Positions 33,175-42,581 of a stretch of DNA of 64,000 bases are shown here, in pieces. The DNA is taken from the NCBI GenBank assembly GCA_016218915.1, contig JACRCQ010000074.1, positions 186,001 to 250,000 on the forward strand, given 5' to 3'. The notes below the pieces were generated by a model. The model worked only from the letters and a program-made list of their open reading frames with translations. It had not been told where the DNA came from and searched no databases. The stretch's first letter is position 1, and the number at the start of each line of letters is the position of its first letter. This DNA is from Deltaproteobacteria bacterium (GTDB taxonomy: Bacteria; Myxococcota_A; Polyangia; Polyangiales; Polyangiaceae). The translations under genes were made by a program, and so were the position numbers.

Positions 33175-34224
33175 ATGTTGAGAAGATCCAAGTCGTCACG
33201 ACCGCCGCCTGCGAAGCCCACGCCGCGACAACAGGCCCAGTCGATTGCGGGCTATTCGAAGATCGATGACGCGGAGCTGCTCGAAGCGGTCCTGAGCGGT
33301 GCTTCGGAGACCGACATCGTCACGCAGGGCAAGCGAGCGACCGCGCGGCAGGTGGTCGACGATGCATTTGCCATGTACCACAAGGCATGGGAGTTCGTTC
33401 GTCGACTCGATCCCAGTCGCAAGTCGGTGCTGCGGGGCTGCTCGCGCGATCTTCTAATCCTGGCGGCACGTCAGGCGATTCTGCTCGACGACCTGCTGAT
33501 TCGCCAGGAGGCGAATGCCAAGGAGCAAGCCGACGCGCACCAGAAAGGGCGACAGCAGCTTCAGGCCGCGTTCGACAAGGCCACGAAGCTCCGGGACCAG
33601 GCGCGTCGATTGTTCAACAAGATCGTGGGAACGGACGCGGCAGCCCAGGCGGAGACCAACGTCGCGGCACTGGCCGAGGACAGCGGCGGCTCCATCGTGG
33701 ATGCCCTGGAGCAGCTGGCGCAGTATGGGCGGAGGCTGCTGTCCGACGACGACCCGACGCGTCGCCAGTGCGTACGCATCTATGGGCTCGACGCCGAATA
33801 CGTGCAGATGCTCATCGACTCGAAGGAAGAGCTGATTCGCTGCGAATCCGAGTTCGAGTCGCTCGCAGAGGCAGGCAATGCCGAGGAGCAGATACACTGG
33901 TGTGCAGGCGTCAATCTGCTGCTGATGACCCAGATCATCGAGGCGTTCCTGGGCGCCAACGAGCTGGATTCGTCGGTGCCGTTCCTTCGCCCTGCGCACC
34001 ACGAGCACTTGGTGCGGCGCATCTCCCGGCTCCCTCCCCCGCCCTTGCCGCGGGCCCTGGCGCCCAAGGTCACGGGCATCTCTCCTCTTCCTGCGCCTGC
34101 CGCTGCGGCCAAGGCTACTCGTCAGTACGTGGCAGCGCCAGTGGCGCCGCGGATTGCCTATGCCGAAGAACGCCGGACCGGCCCCGTCGGCCTCGCTTTC
34201 AAGGGAAGGCTGGGCGGGAGATAG
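33175..34224 (+). CDS. Hypothetical helical protein co-transcribed with the kinase
   Basis: A 349-residue soluble protein of no recognised family. Residues 1-20 are basic and Pro-rich. Residues ~30-270 are helical and include a long charged, coiled-coil-like region (QEANAKEQADAHQKGRQQLQ onward). The last ~75 residues are Pro/Ala-rich. The gene starts nine bases after the kinase stop, so they share a transcript. It could be a substrate or scaffold of that kinase. Only the operon link supports this. Confidence 0.75.
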   Translation: MLRRSKSSRPPPAKPTPRQQAQSIAGYSKIDDAELLEAVLSGASETDIVTQGKRATARQVVDDAFAMYHKAWEFVRRLDPSRKSVLRGCSRDLLILAARQAILLDDLLIRQEANAKEQADAHQKGRQQLQAAFDKATKLRDQARRLFNKIVGTDAAAQAETNVAALAEDSGGSIVDALEQLAQYGRRLLSDDDPTRRQCVRIYGLDAEYVQMLIDSKEELIRCESEFESLAEAGNAEEQIHWCAGVNLLLMTQIIEAFLGANELDSSVPFLRPAHHEHLVRRISRLPPPPLPRALAPKVTGISPLPAPAAAAKATRQYVAAPVAPRIAYAEERRTGPVGLAFKGRLGGR

Positions 34225-34532
34225 AGCGCCCCGGAGAAACTAGCAACTAGGAACAGCAACACGGGAACGCGAACGGAGAACCGCTACGCACGTTGCTCGG
34301 CTCTGCGGCGAGCTGTGTTGGCGGATGCTGTCAGGGGCGGGGACGCTCAGCGATATCGTCGCCCTTGCGGAGCACTCCGTGTTCTGCGTTCGCGTCGCTA
34401 TTCCTGGTACTGCGCGTCCGAAGCTCGCAGCGGGATCATGGGGCAGCGCCGGCTCGTCTGGATTCTTGGTTCAGCGCTTGCGACTCGTGTGAAGACACGA
34501 CGCTTGAGCCCGCCCCTCCCCTTCCTTGCGTC
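34225..34532. other. Intergenic stretch with no recognised gene
   Basis: The 308 bp between the convergent hypothetical-protein and Gly/Ala-rich lipoprotein genes holds only short frames without codon bias or ribosome sites. No terminator hairpin with a U-run was seen. Confidence 0.5.
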
Positions 34533-35417
34533 TCACTGCGCCACGCACACGCCTGCTCCGATTCCAGCCGGGAGCAGCTGGTGCGTGCAGGTGCCTGTGG
34601 GGCAATCGCCCGATTCGCAGCAAAGGCGCACGCAGCGTCCAGCAACGCAAGAGTGTCCTTCCGTGCATACGGAGTACTGGTTGTCGCAGTGCTGACAGGC
34701 AGCGATCGGCCCGAGCGTCTGGCAATTGGTCTTGATCTGGTCGCCCAGGGAGATCAGCACGCAATGGGCAGCGGGGCCGCACAGCGTATCGTTGACCGGG
34801 TTGCAGGGAGCTGAGGACATGCATGCTCCGGAGATACCCGCCTTGTACGGGCTGGCGGAGCACTCGAGCGCAGCGCAATTGCACGTAGGAAGGAGGCGAG
34901 CTTCCAGTGCGCACGCAAGGCTCCAGCGCACTGTGCAGCAGTCGGGACGAGCCTGGCACACTGCTACAGAGCAATCATTCTCAGTCGGAGGAACGTCGGG
35001 GCTGCCGTAGCAGACGTCGAACGCAGCGCCGCCAGCTCCAGCAGCGCCAGCGACTCCAGCGCTTCCTGCGGCGGCACCTTCGGACCCGCTGTCGGGCTGG
35101 GCGCCGCCGGCTCCGGCCGATCCGCCCTGCAAAGGCGTTCCCCCGGCGCCCGCTGCAGAGGCAGCGCTCCCAGCGCCTGCCTGCCCTCCAGCTGGCGTCG
35201 CGCCTCCAGCTCCTGACATGCCGCCCGCCTGCCCCCCGGTCACCTTGGAGCCACCTTGGCCTGATGCTCCACCGGTACCTGTGCCCGCAGCGGACTCTGC
35301 GGTCGCAGCGTCGGCCTCGCCCCCTGCCTGGAATTCTCCGCCCCCGCAGGCCGCAGCTCCAACCAGAGCTATCGCTGCCGCTACGGTGAGGACGAAGGCT
35401 GCTTTGGTGTTGAGCAC
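34533..35417 (-). CDS. Cys-rich lipoprotein with Gly/Ala linker
   Basis: A 294-residue lipoprotein from GTG 35417. GGAAGGG lies eight bases upstream, and the signal peptide ending AAAC begins there; ATG 35510 would add 31 residues of unlikely N-terminus. A ~120-residue Gly/Ala/Ser/Gln linker leads to a C-terminal domain with about two dozen Cys, arranged in pairs (PDCC, CNCAALEC, CDNQYSVC, LCCESGDCPTGTC). The multi-disulfide domain must fold outside the cytoplasm. Similar modular lipoproteins are widespread in Polyangiales; no function is assigned. Confidence 0.8.
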   Translation of the reverse strand: MLNTKAAFVLTVAAAIALVGAAACGGGEFQAGGEADAATAESAAGTGTGGASGQGGSKVTGGQAGGMSGAGGATPAGGQAGAGSAASAAGAGGTPLQGGSAGAGGAQPDSGSEGAAAGSAGVAGAAGAGGAAFDVCYGSPDVPPTENDCSVAVCQARPDCCTVRWSLACALEARLLPTCNCAALECSASPYKAGISGACMSSAPCNPVNDTLCGPAAHCVLISLGDQIKTNCQTLGPIAACQHCDNQYSVCTEGHSCVAGRCVRLCCESGDCPTGTCTHQLLPAGIGAGVCVAQ

Positions 35418-35575
35418 GGATCGGGCCCTTCCCGGGCTGAGGTCGAAATCGGAGCACGCAGGCTCTTCCGCCCCCCAGAACGACCGGTAGGCATCGACCT
35501 TGAGGGGCATCTCGAACTGCGCGGCTCAAGGCGAGGACTGCGCGCCCGTTAAGGGAAATACACAGAGGTCGTCCG

Positions 35576-37048
35576 ATGAAACAGATCCGCTGTCGTGGTT
35601 GGGTCGCCGCGTTGTGTCTGTGCGTGTTCGCTCTCACCCCCCTGAGCATGGCGACAGCTGGCAAGAGCGGGCACATCGCCCTGGTCAAGGGCTCGTCGCC
35701 TGGCCTTTCGCTCCGGGCCACCCCTGTGAGCCCCTGGCAGCCGGTGGCAGGCGAGCAGCCCATCCTTCCCGGTGGCACGCTCCGGACCGGCTCCGAGGGC
35801 GCGATGGCAGCCCTGGTCGGCGGAACGCGCGTCGACATGATGCCCGAATCGGCCCTGCAGCTGTACGCGCCGACCGAGGTGAACCTCGAGCCAGGCCCAA
35901 CGACCCGCGTGGACCGTGCGGATCTGAAGAAGGGAATGGTGTGGGCCAATGTTCCACAGGGCGGCAGGCCGCTGCTCGCGGTGACGGCCAAGGACATCAT
36001 GGTCGCGTTCCGGCTTGGAAGAGGCTATGCGCGGCTCACGCCTTCGGCGGTGATCGTGGCGGTGGAAGAAGGCAGCGCCAAGGTTGCGAACACAGGCAAG
36101 TGGACGTCGCTGTCATCGGGCCAGTACCTGGTCGTGCACGCGCCCGGGCGGCAGGAGGGTCCCAAGCCGCTTCCTCCAGCGCCTACCTTCTCGACCGATG
36201 CATGCCACGCGACACCTTCCCAGGCGTGCGCGATCGCTGTCGTCTCCGGGGATGGTGCAGCCCGTGTCGGAGCCCGCTGGCAGCCGCAAGCGTCGGGATG
36301 CCGCTACCACGTCGAGCTGATGCGAGGGCCTGACGGCGGTGAGGTCCTGCAGAAGGTGGAGCTGGAGGGCGACAAGACCGCGTTCACCTCGGACCCTCTT
36401 CCCATCGGAGCGTACTCGCTCGCGGTGCGCGCGATCAATTCCGAGGGAATCGAGGGCGTCAGGATCGTGCGCGCGATGAGGGTCGTCCGCTTCCTTCCTG
36501 ATCCTGGCGTGCACTGGATTGGGCCAGAGCAGGTGTTCGTGGCTGCTCCTGGACGCAGGGTAAGGATGGATGGTTCGCCGGGCCTGCTGAGCGCATGGGA
36601 AGGTACCCACTTCCTTCCGGTGCCGGCCGGACACTCGCTCCTTGCGCGTGCCGTGAAGCAGACATTTCGGCTGAGGATCGACTCGGTGCCGACAGACGAC
36701 GTCGCTGTGGCGCTCGAGCCCTTGGCGTTGCGGGCCGACGCGCGGCTGACCCCGCAGACTGCGATGTGGCCGCGCGACCGCGTATTCATCGATATTCGCC
36801 TTTTCGACCCGAGCCATCGGATCGACCCCAAGACCGTGATGCCGCGGCTCCGCGCCTCGATCAACGGCTCGCCGATCCAGGTGGGGCTGGCTCGGGCGGG
36901 TGACACGTGGCGGGCAGAGATCCCGGCGCGGAATGGACCCGGGCCGTGGGTCATCCGCACGGACGTGCTCGACAACGATGACAACGTCATCGGCCAGGAA
37001 ATTCTGAACGTCGTGGGCAGGGAATCTTCCGCGAAGACCCTCTGGTGA
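35576..37048 (+). CDS. Periplasmic FecR-domain-like protein
   Basis: A 490-residue protein with a signal peptide (ending TATAGK). Residues ~30-200 resemble the FecR beta-roll domain: GTLRTGSEGAMAALVGGTRVDMMPES, LKKGMVWANVP, VAVEEGSAKVA and SLSSGQYLVV. Here FecR is used as a periplasmic ligand- or peptidoglycan-interaction domain rather than with an ECF sigma factor, since no sigma gene adjoins. The rest contains fibronectin-like beta domains (YHVELMRGPDG...IGAYSLAVRAIN). AGAGG-like sequence precedes ATG 35576. It is followed 105 bp later by the membrane coiled-coil protein gene. Confidence 0.8.
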   Translation: MKQIRCRGWVAALCLCVFALTPLSMATAGKSGHIALVKGSSPGLSLRATPVSPWQPVAGEQPILPGGTLRTGSEGAMAALVGGTRVDMMPESALQLYAPTEVNLEPGPTTRVDRADLKKGMVWANVPQGGRPLLAVTAKDIMVAFRLGRGYARLTPSAVIVAVEEGSAKVANTGKWTSLSSGQYLVVHAPGRQEGPKPLPPAPTFSTDACHATPSQACAIAVVSGDGAARVGARWQPQASGCRYHVELMRGPDGGEVLQKVELEGDKTAFTSDPLPIGAYSLAVRAINSEGIEGVRIVRAMRVVRFLPDPGVHWIGPEQVFVAAPGRRVRMDGSPGLLSAWEGTHFLPVPAGHSLLARAVKQTFRLRIDSVPTDDVAVALEPLALRADARLTPQTAMWPRDRVFIDIRLFDPSHRIDPKTVMPRLRASINGSPIQVGLARAGDTWRAEIPARNGPGPWVIRTDVLDNDDNVIGQEILNVVGRESSAKTLW

Positions 37049-37074
37049 GAAGGAAGAATCGGGCCAATCCGATC

Positions 37075-37141
37075 TGGCCTCGCGTTTGCACCATGCGACT
37101 CGAACGAGTCTGACTCGTGCGTCGCTCGCCTTGCGGGCGAC
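37075..37141 (+). promoter_or_regulatory. Candidate sigma-54 promoter, dyad and 5' hairpin ahead of the membrane coiled-coil gene
   Basis: Three elements lie in order. TGGCCTCGCGTTTGCA (37075-37090) has the GG and GC of a sigma-54 promoter spaced by exactly ten bases. An inverted repeat GACTCG-AA-CGAGTC (37097-37110) follows. A 9-bp-stem hairpin (37121-37141, loop CTT) ends three bases before the GGAGG of the next gene. The hairpin could act in the 5' UTR or as the end of the preceding transcript; no U-run follows. Confidence 0.35.
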
Positions 37142-37153
37142 ATGGAGGTCCGC

Positions 37154-38524
37154 ATGGGCTGGTCCCGCAGATGTTTCGCTTTTCTGACCATTCTGGTGCT
37201 GCTCGTTGCAACGCCAGCACTTGCACGCGCCGGTGAGGGAGAGCCTGGACCAGGGTGCGTGCGTCTGGTCGGCGAATCGAGCGAATCGTTTGCGATCACC
37301 ATCGGGCCCCGATGCGATCTACGGGAAGCTGCGCGGCTATTTCCGCAGGTCGATCCGGAAACTGGCCGAACGCTGCCCATGCAGGAGCAGCTGCGGTCGA
37401 TCTTCGCGATGAACGAGGCTCGCCATGCGTCGGGCCAGAGCAAAGTACGCACGGTAGGGCGAGCATGCGTGCCCACGGGGCAGGCGCCAGGCTCGGCGAC
37501 GGCCGAGGAGCTCGAGATCTGCCCGCGGGGTCTGGTCAACTACTTCGGAGTCGCCAGCCACGGAAGTGTGGCTGTGATCCAGGTGCCCAAAGCGCGCGTT
37601 CTCACCCGCGCCCAGCGGCTGGACGCTCTGGCGCGATCAGCGTGCAGCGCATTGTCGGGCACGAGGGAGGCTGGTTCAGGCGGCAGGGCAACGGAGGTCG
37701 TGTCCGGTTGCCGCCAGCTGCTGGGAAACGACGCCGTCGCCGCTCCTGCGCCGCAAGCGTCAGAGGAACCCCCAGCACCCAGTGTCAAGGCTTTGACGCC
37801 GGAGCCAGAGAGCAGACAGAAGCAAGCTGAGCCCAGGGCGCAGCCGGCGGCAGCGCGTTGGCCTGCGCAACCTTCGGACGGTCGTGGATCCTATGCGGTA
37901 CTCTTTCTGATCGCGCTGGCGCTCGCAGGGGGCGGATTCGGGTGGCTGCGGTACCGCAACGACGCGGCGCGCGCTGCGGCCACGGCAGCGGGTGGCCCAG
38001 CGCACGAGGGCAAGGTCGTGGTCGATCGGGACATGCTCTCCCGCGCCATGCTGGAGGTGAACCGGGAGTTCAAGGCCAGGCTGGATCAAGAGCGTTCCCG
38101 TCACGAGCAGGAGATCGAGCGTTGGCGCACCATGGCTCAGGAGCTGGAGGACCGGCTCAGGCAGCGAACCTCGCAGCCCGCGCCGGAGCCTGCGCGCAGA
38201 CGCGCAGCGCGTGAGAAGGAAGAGAACCTACAGGCGGAGATCCAGCGGATGCAGGAGGCTCACCTCGCCGAGGTGAGCGCCAGGGACGACCAGATCGCCC
38301 GGCTGCAGGGAGCGCGAGAAGGGATCGAGCGTCAGCTGGCCGGGCTCAACGCGGAGCTGCTCAAGCACAGGAAACGAGAGGTCTCGCTTCGCACGCGTCT
38401 TTCTGCAGCGCGGCAGAAGGGCGCTGGAAGCTCACTTCGCCCGAGGGAGCATCACGAGGCAGGAGCGGGAGGCCTGCCCGCGCCAAGAGCCGAAGCCGGG
38501 TTCGCTGTGGCGTTCAACCCCTGA
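37154..38524 (+). CDS. Membrane protein with periplasmic domain and cytoplasmic coiled coil
   Basis: A 456-residue protein. It has an N-terminal signal sequence (MGWSRRCFAFLTILVLLVAT), a ~210-residue probable periplasmic part with four or five Cys and a Pro/Glu/Ala linker, one transmembrane span near residues 245-265 (YAVLFLIALALAGGGFGWL), then ~190 residues of charged coiled coil (KARLDQERSRHEQEIERWR onward). GGAGG five bases before ATG 37154 decides the start over ATG 37142. The layout suits a transducer linking periplasmic sensing to a cytoplasmic partner. The GGDEF gene 130 bp downstream is a candidate partner. Confidence 0.78.
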   Translation: MGWSRRCFAFLTILVLLVATPALARAGEGEPGPGCVRLVGESSESFAITIGPRCDLREAARLFPQVDPETGRTLPMQEQLRSIFAMNEARHASGQSKVRTVGRACVPTGQAPGSATAEELEICPRGLVNYFGVASHGSVAVIQVPKARVLTRAQRLDALARSACSALSGTREAGSGGRATEVVSGCRQLLGNDAVAAPAPQASEEPPAPSVKALTPEPESRQKQAEPRAQPAAARWPAQPSDGRGSYAVLFLIALALAGGGFGWLRYRNDAARAAATAAGGPAHEGKVVVDRDMLSRAMLEVNREFKARLDQERSRHEQEIERWRTMAQELEDRLRQRTSQPAPEPARRRAAREKEENLQAEIQRMQEAHLAEVSARDDQIARLQGAREGIERQLAGLNAELLKHRKREVSLRTRLSAARQKGAGSSLRPREHHEAGAGGLPAPRAEAGFAVAFNP

Positions 38525-38654
38525 ACGCGAGCAGCGCCTCCGGCGTCCCTCCACGCTTCCCGTCCTCAAGGAAGGACGAATCGAGCCGTTCTAGGGAACG
38601 AGTTTCCTGCGGGACGCGGATGGCCGCGACAACGCAGACTCACGGGAAAACCAC

Positions 38655-39842
38655 ATGTTCTGGAGCCGAAGCTCTTCCAAGCCTGCTGCAGCACCCGAGG
38701 GAAGCGTTCCGCCGCAGGGACAACCCGCCGTACGGGACAAAGGTGTCTCGCAAGCGCCGCGAGCCGGCGACGAGGCAGAGGCTGCGATCGACACGGTGGG
38801 AGCGATGCTTCGCACGCTGGGCAAGCACGCCATCCAGGTAGCGGACGCTGATCCGGCGCAGGTAGCTTGTGAGTTCGAGGACTGGGCGCGGCACGTGCTC
38901 GTACGTGCCCCACGCCCTGGCCGCGCGGCCCCCACCCACGGGGAGGTGGTACGCCGGGACTGGGCGGGTCTTCGTGTGTGGCTCCAGGGTCATCGCAAGG
39001 CCGAGTCAGAATCCGTGGAAAAGGCCATAGCAGATCTCCGTGGAGCGCTGTGGGCGCTGGTGCGTTGCTTTGCCCGGGCTCTGTCCGAGGATGGGGAATC
39101 GGATGGGCAGGTGAATGTGCAGCTGCAGCGTCTCAAGGGCGTAGTGGAGCTCGACAACCCGGAGGAGATCAAGCGCGAGGCGGTGGCTATTGCCGAATGC
39201 ATCGGCGAGGTGCTGGTGAGCCGCAAGGCACGCCAAGCGAGCCGGCTCGAGGAGCTGGCGGAGCGGCTCAAGGCGCTGGACAACGAGCTGGAAGATGCCA
39301 AGCGCGAGAGTGCGACGGATCCTCTTACACGGCTGTTCAATCGGGGAGCCTTCGACGAGCATCTGTCGAGGATGCTGGACATGTCGTGCCTGACCGGGCA
39401 GCGCATCTGCCTTCTGCTGATCGACATCGATCACTTCAAGCTCGTGAATGACAAGTACGGCCACCCCGGGGGCGACGCCGTGCTGCGGGAGCTGGCCGAC
39501 TGCATCACACGCAGCTTTCTGCGCCGAGGGGACTTCGTTGCCCGCTACGGCGGAGAAGAGTTCGCTGTGGTGGTGAGCGAGGTCGCGGCCGAGGACGGCG
39601 TCAAGCTCGCCGAAAGGTTGCGCCTCTCGATCTCCAGGATGGTCGTGCGATACAACAGCGCGGAGATCCGCATCACGGCATCCATCGGCGTAGCCGCGGT
39701 CGTCGCCGGTCGTCCTGCAGCAGAATGGCTCGCGCGTGCGGACCGGGCGCTCTACGCTGCGAAAAAGGCCGGCCGCAACCGCGTTCTGTGCGACGACGAC
39801 GTGCGTGCGGGTGCTTCCGAGTCACCGCGAAAAAGCGCGTAG
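38655..39842 (+). CDS. GGDEF diguanylate cyclase
   Basis: A 395-residue cytoplasmic protein. Residues ~40-215 are helical with a coiled coil (RLEELAERLKALDNELEDAK) leading into the GGDEF domain (~220-380). The active site reads YGGEEF, and the I-site RRGD lies five residues before it, so the enzyme should be active and product-inhibited. No REC, PAS or GAF domain is visible in the N-terminus. It follows the membrane coiled-coil gene on the same strand and converges on the GYF-kinase gene with a 7-bp gap. Confidence 0.94.
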   Translation: MFWSRSSSKPAAAPEGSVPPQGQPAVRDKGVSQAPRAGDEAEAAIDTVGAMLRTLGKHAIQVADADPAQVACEFEDWARHVLVRAPRPGRAAPTHGEVVRRDWAGLRVWLQGHRKAESESVEKAIADLRGALWALVRCFARALSEDGESDGQVNVQLQRLKGVVELDNPEEIKREAVAIAECIGEVLVSRKARQASRLEELAERLKALDNELEDAKRESATDPLTRLFNRGAFDEHLSRMLDMSCLTGQRICLLLIDIDHFKLVNDKYGHPGGDAVLRELADCITRSFLRRGDFVARYGGEEFAVVVSEVAAEDGVKLAERLRLSISRMVVRYNSAEIRITASIGVAAVVAGRPAAEWLARADRALYAAKKAGRNRVLCDDDVRAGASESPRKSA

Positions 39843-39849
39843 CCGCGAT

Positions 39850-41193
39850 TCAACGCCACAGCCCGGGGAACAGGTCGGTGATCGGACGCCACCCGTCCCA
39901 GCCGTCCTTCCACACGAGCGCCGACCGTGGCACGCGCTCTTCCTGGGCGCCCCACAAGAGCTGTGTGGCGCGCATCGGCCCCACGGTCGTGGTGCCGTCC
40001 GAGATGTAGTACTGCCCGAGCCCCACGAGCTCGGGATTCGCATATCCGATCAAAGCCGGATCGATCGGGCCAGCCCTCCACGTGTGGCCTGCGGCGGGAG
40101 GGGGAGCCGTCTCACGCAAGCTCTGCTCGACACGCGCTTCGTCCGCCTGAAACCCGTGTACGAGGTCGCCGTCGAGCTCGTCAGCGCGAATCCATTCGCG
40201 CCATCCCTTGCGCCAGATCAAGGCAGACACACCCATGGCGCCGGTGCCGATTCCGTCGCGCAGCAGAGAGTTCGACACCGGTCCGACCGTGACCCCCTCG
40301 CTTCTGACATAGTACGATTCCGCCTCGCGGGCGGGTTGCTCCTCTGGACGCGGAGCTTTGCACAGCATGTCAAGCGCAAGTGCCATCTCCGTCGCGTCCT
40401 GGAATCGCAGCTCCGGCTCTCGCTGCAATGCCCGCTGCGTCCAGGCGTCGAATCCAGGGGGCACGTTGGGCTGCAGCTTGGAGGGGACCGGGATCGGATC
40501 GCGGCAGATCGCGACGATCTGCTCGGAGGCGTTGAGCTGGGCAAACGGGAGTCGGCCGACCATGCACTGGAAAGCGAGCACGCCCAGAGCCCACAAGTCG
40601 GCGCGGTGGTCCACCGCCTGCCCTTGGCACTGCTGGGGACTCATGTGCGACAGCGAGCCGATGGCGCAGCCGCTTTGGGTGCCTGGCACGCCGGGCGGCA
40701 GCTCGATCTTGGCGAGCCCGAAGTCGAGGACTTTGACCAGCTCCGGACCTTCCTCCTCGAACTGCAGGAAGATGTTGTCGGGCTTGATGTCCCGGTGCAC
40801 GATCCCTGCGCGATGCGCATGAGACAACGCCCTAGCAACTTGCCGTACAATCCGCGCCGCTTCCGGGTGCGGCAGGGCTCCGTCCCGCCTCAACCGCACG
40901 GAGAGAGGCTCGCCTTCCAGAAGCTCCATCGCGATGAACGGCCCCAGCGACGGGTCCACGTCATAGTCGATGATCTGGACGATATGCCGTGACCGAAGCT
41001 GCGCGGCGGTCCTCGCCTCCCTGCGGAATCTCTTGACCGCCTCTTCGTTCCGCGCCAGCTCGTGCGTCATGAGCTTGATCGCAACTTCCCGTCCCGTGGC
41101 GCGCTGCTCACTCAACCACACCGACCCCATCGCCCCGCGCCCGAGCGGACGCAGCAACGTGAAGCGACCATCCATGAGTTGACGCATCGACAT
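39850..41193 (-). CDS. Ser/Thr kinase with two C-terminal GYF_2-like domains
   Basis: A 447-residue protein. The kinase domain (residues ~8-270) has GRGAMG, the Lys in VAIKLM, VHRDIKPDN and DFGLAK; the APE region reads MSPQQ. Two similar ~50-residue domains follow: YYVRSEGVTVGP...LIWRKGWREW and YYISDGTTTVGP...LVWKDGWDGW. These match the GYF_2 pattern (Y-Y-x-x...G-P-...W-x-x-G-W-x-x-W) and probably bind Pro-rich peptides. No transmembrane span is seen, so it acts in the cytoplasm. AGGA precedes ATG 41193. Divergent from the receiver-PilZ gene across 41 bp. Confidence 0.92.
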   Translation of the reverse strand: MSMRQLMDGRFTLLRPLGRGAMGSVWLSEQRATGREVAIKLMTHELARNEEAVKRFRREARTAAQLRSRHIVQIIDYDVDPSLGPFIAMELLEGEPLSVRLRRDGALPHPEAARIVRQVARALSHAHRAGIVHRDIKPDNIFLQFEEEGPELVKVLDFGLAKIELPPGVPGTQSGCAIGSLSHMSPQQCQGQAVDHRADLWALGVLAFQCMVGRLPFAQLNASEQIVAICRDPIPVPSKLQPNVPPGFDAWTQRALQREPELRFQDATEMALALDMLCKAPRPEEQPAREAESYYVRSEGVTVGPVSNSLLRDGIGTGAMGVSALIWRKGWREWIRADELDGDLVHGFQADEARVEQSLRETAPPPAAGHTWRAGPIDPALIGYANPELVGLGQYYISDGTTTVGPMRATQLLWGAQEERVPRSALVWKDGWDGWRPITDLFPGLWR

Positions 41194-41234
41194 CGGAGTC
41201 CTGCACCGTACTGAACGTAGCTTCTGGAGCGATC

Positions 41235-42581
41235 TTGAGCGGTGGACCGCAGGAACCGGCGGCGGAATCGCGATTGTCTAAGGATCGGGTCCGGGGAGCC
41301 GTTCAGGGAGTCTGCAAGAACGCCGCAATGGCCTTGCCGCCCATGGGGCGCGCCCTGCGCCCAACGACGGGAGATCGTGCCGTGCTTGACAGGACCTGTT
41401 CCACGCTGCAACCAATCGCGCGTCCGGTGGCGCAAGAGCGGGCTCGCCCCGTCGTCGCCATGGGCCGGCTCAGCCGCCGCCAGCAGGAGCGGATCACCCG
41501 GGCCGCGAGCGCAGCGTGCCTGGAGGTGGAATTCCTGGACGGCGATTCACCAGCGACGCCCTGGTTCGACAGCCACGACGCGCTCGCGGTGCTGGTGGCC
41601 CTGGGGCAGCCAGGCACGGAAGCCACCTGCATCTCGATCCGCTCCAATCCTGCGCTCTCGCCGGTACCGATTCTCGGCCTCGCGCAAGAGGTGCAAGAGC
41701 TGAGCTTTGCCGACATCTACGGTGTTGGCGGCGACGACGTGGTGAATCTCACGAATCCGGTTGCGTTGGAGCGAAGGTTCCACACCTTGCCCCGAAATCT
41801 GGCGCACCAGGCCCCGACGCCACGCGGCAAGGTGCTGCTCGTGGATGCAGATGACCGGCGCCGCCTGCTCATGGCTCGCCTGCTGCGCAACGCTGGCTAC
41901 GACATCCACTTCTCTCTCGACGTCCGGGAGCTTGGCGAGATGGCGCTCTCTGCGGACATCGTCCTGGTCGCCGTAGACGTCGAGCTCGATCCGGCCGGCG
42001 TTGTGGGGGCACTCGCCGCCACGCGCTCCGCAGGCATCACTTCGCCGTGGGTCCTGTCCGTGCCTCCCAAGAGAATGGGGAGGATGATGGAGCTGACCCG
42101 CGGCGTGAGCGGGGTGACGCTCTCGGACGCCTTTGCGCCCCTCGAGAACATCCTCTTCACGGCCAACGAGGCATTGCGCGGCTCCATGGCGGAGCGTCGG
42201 TCGAGCCCACGGCTGCTCTACGGGGCAACGGTCGGATTCCGCACAGCCGGTCGAGAGGCCGACGACCATGGATTCGTCTACAACATCAGCGCAGGCGGGC
42301 TCTACGTGCGAACCCTCGCTCCGCTGATGAGCGGCGACGAGGCGTGGATCGAGCTGAGGCCTCCGCGCACCGACCGGTACGTGCGCCTGGAGGCGAAGGT
42401 CGTCTGGCAGCGACTCTTCGGACCGGTGGGTGGTGCCACCGTCCCTCCGGGCTTCGGCCTGTGCATCACCGGCGGCTCTGCAGGGGATCTCAAGCGGTTC
42501 CAGGACGGCTATGGGAGCTTCGCAAGGGATCTCGCATCGGTCGCGATGTCCATGGCGCCTCGACAGGGAGTATCGCAATGA
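41235..42581 (+). CDS. Receiver-like/PilZ protein, coupled to the kinase-PilZ gene
   Basis: A 448-residue protein if it starts at TTG 41235 (GGAG five bases upstream); ATG 41328 is an alternative. Residues ~75-180 look like a diverged receiver-type alpha/beta domain. Residues ~195-310 form a clearer receiver-like domain (KVLLVDADDRRRLLMARLL), but the phospho-acceptor site is not clearly conserved. Residues ~315-430 form a PilZ domain with both c-di-GMP motifs: RSSPR (RxxxR) and NISAGG (NxSxxG). The stop overlaps the next ATG (ATGA, 42578-42581). It should report c-di-GMP binding to a partner, most simply the kinase-PilZ protein next door. Confidence 0.85.
   Translation: MSGGPQEPAAESRLSKDRVRGAVQGVCKNAAMALPPMGRALRPTTGDRAVLDRTCSTLQPIARPVAQERARPVVAMGRLSRRQQERITRAASAACLEVEFLDGDSPATPWFDSHDALAVLVALGQPGTEATCISIRSNPALSPVPILGLAQEVQELSFADIYGVGGDDVVNLTNPVALERRFHTLPRNLAHQAPTPRGKVLLVDADDRRRLLMARLLRNAGYDIHFSLDVRELGEMALSADIVLVAVDVELDPAGVVGALAATRSAGITSPWVLSVPPKRMGRMMELTRGVSGVTLSDAFAPLENILFTANEALRGSMAERRSSPRLLYGATVGFRTAGREADDHGFVYNISAGGLYVRTLAPLMSGDEAWIELRPPRTDRYVRLEAKVVWQRLFGPVGGATVPPGFGLCITGGSAGDLKRFQDGYGSFARDLASVAMSMAPRQGVSQ

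Noticed and set aside
38561-38578. Hairpin CGTCCT...AGGACG after the membrane coiled-coil gene as a terminator
   Set aside because: The stem is only six pairs and no U-run follows, so it does not meet the pattern of an intrinsic terminator.
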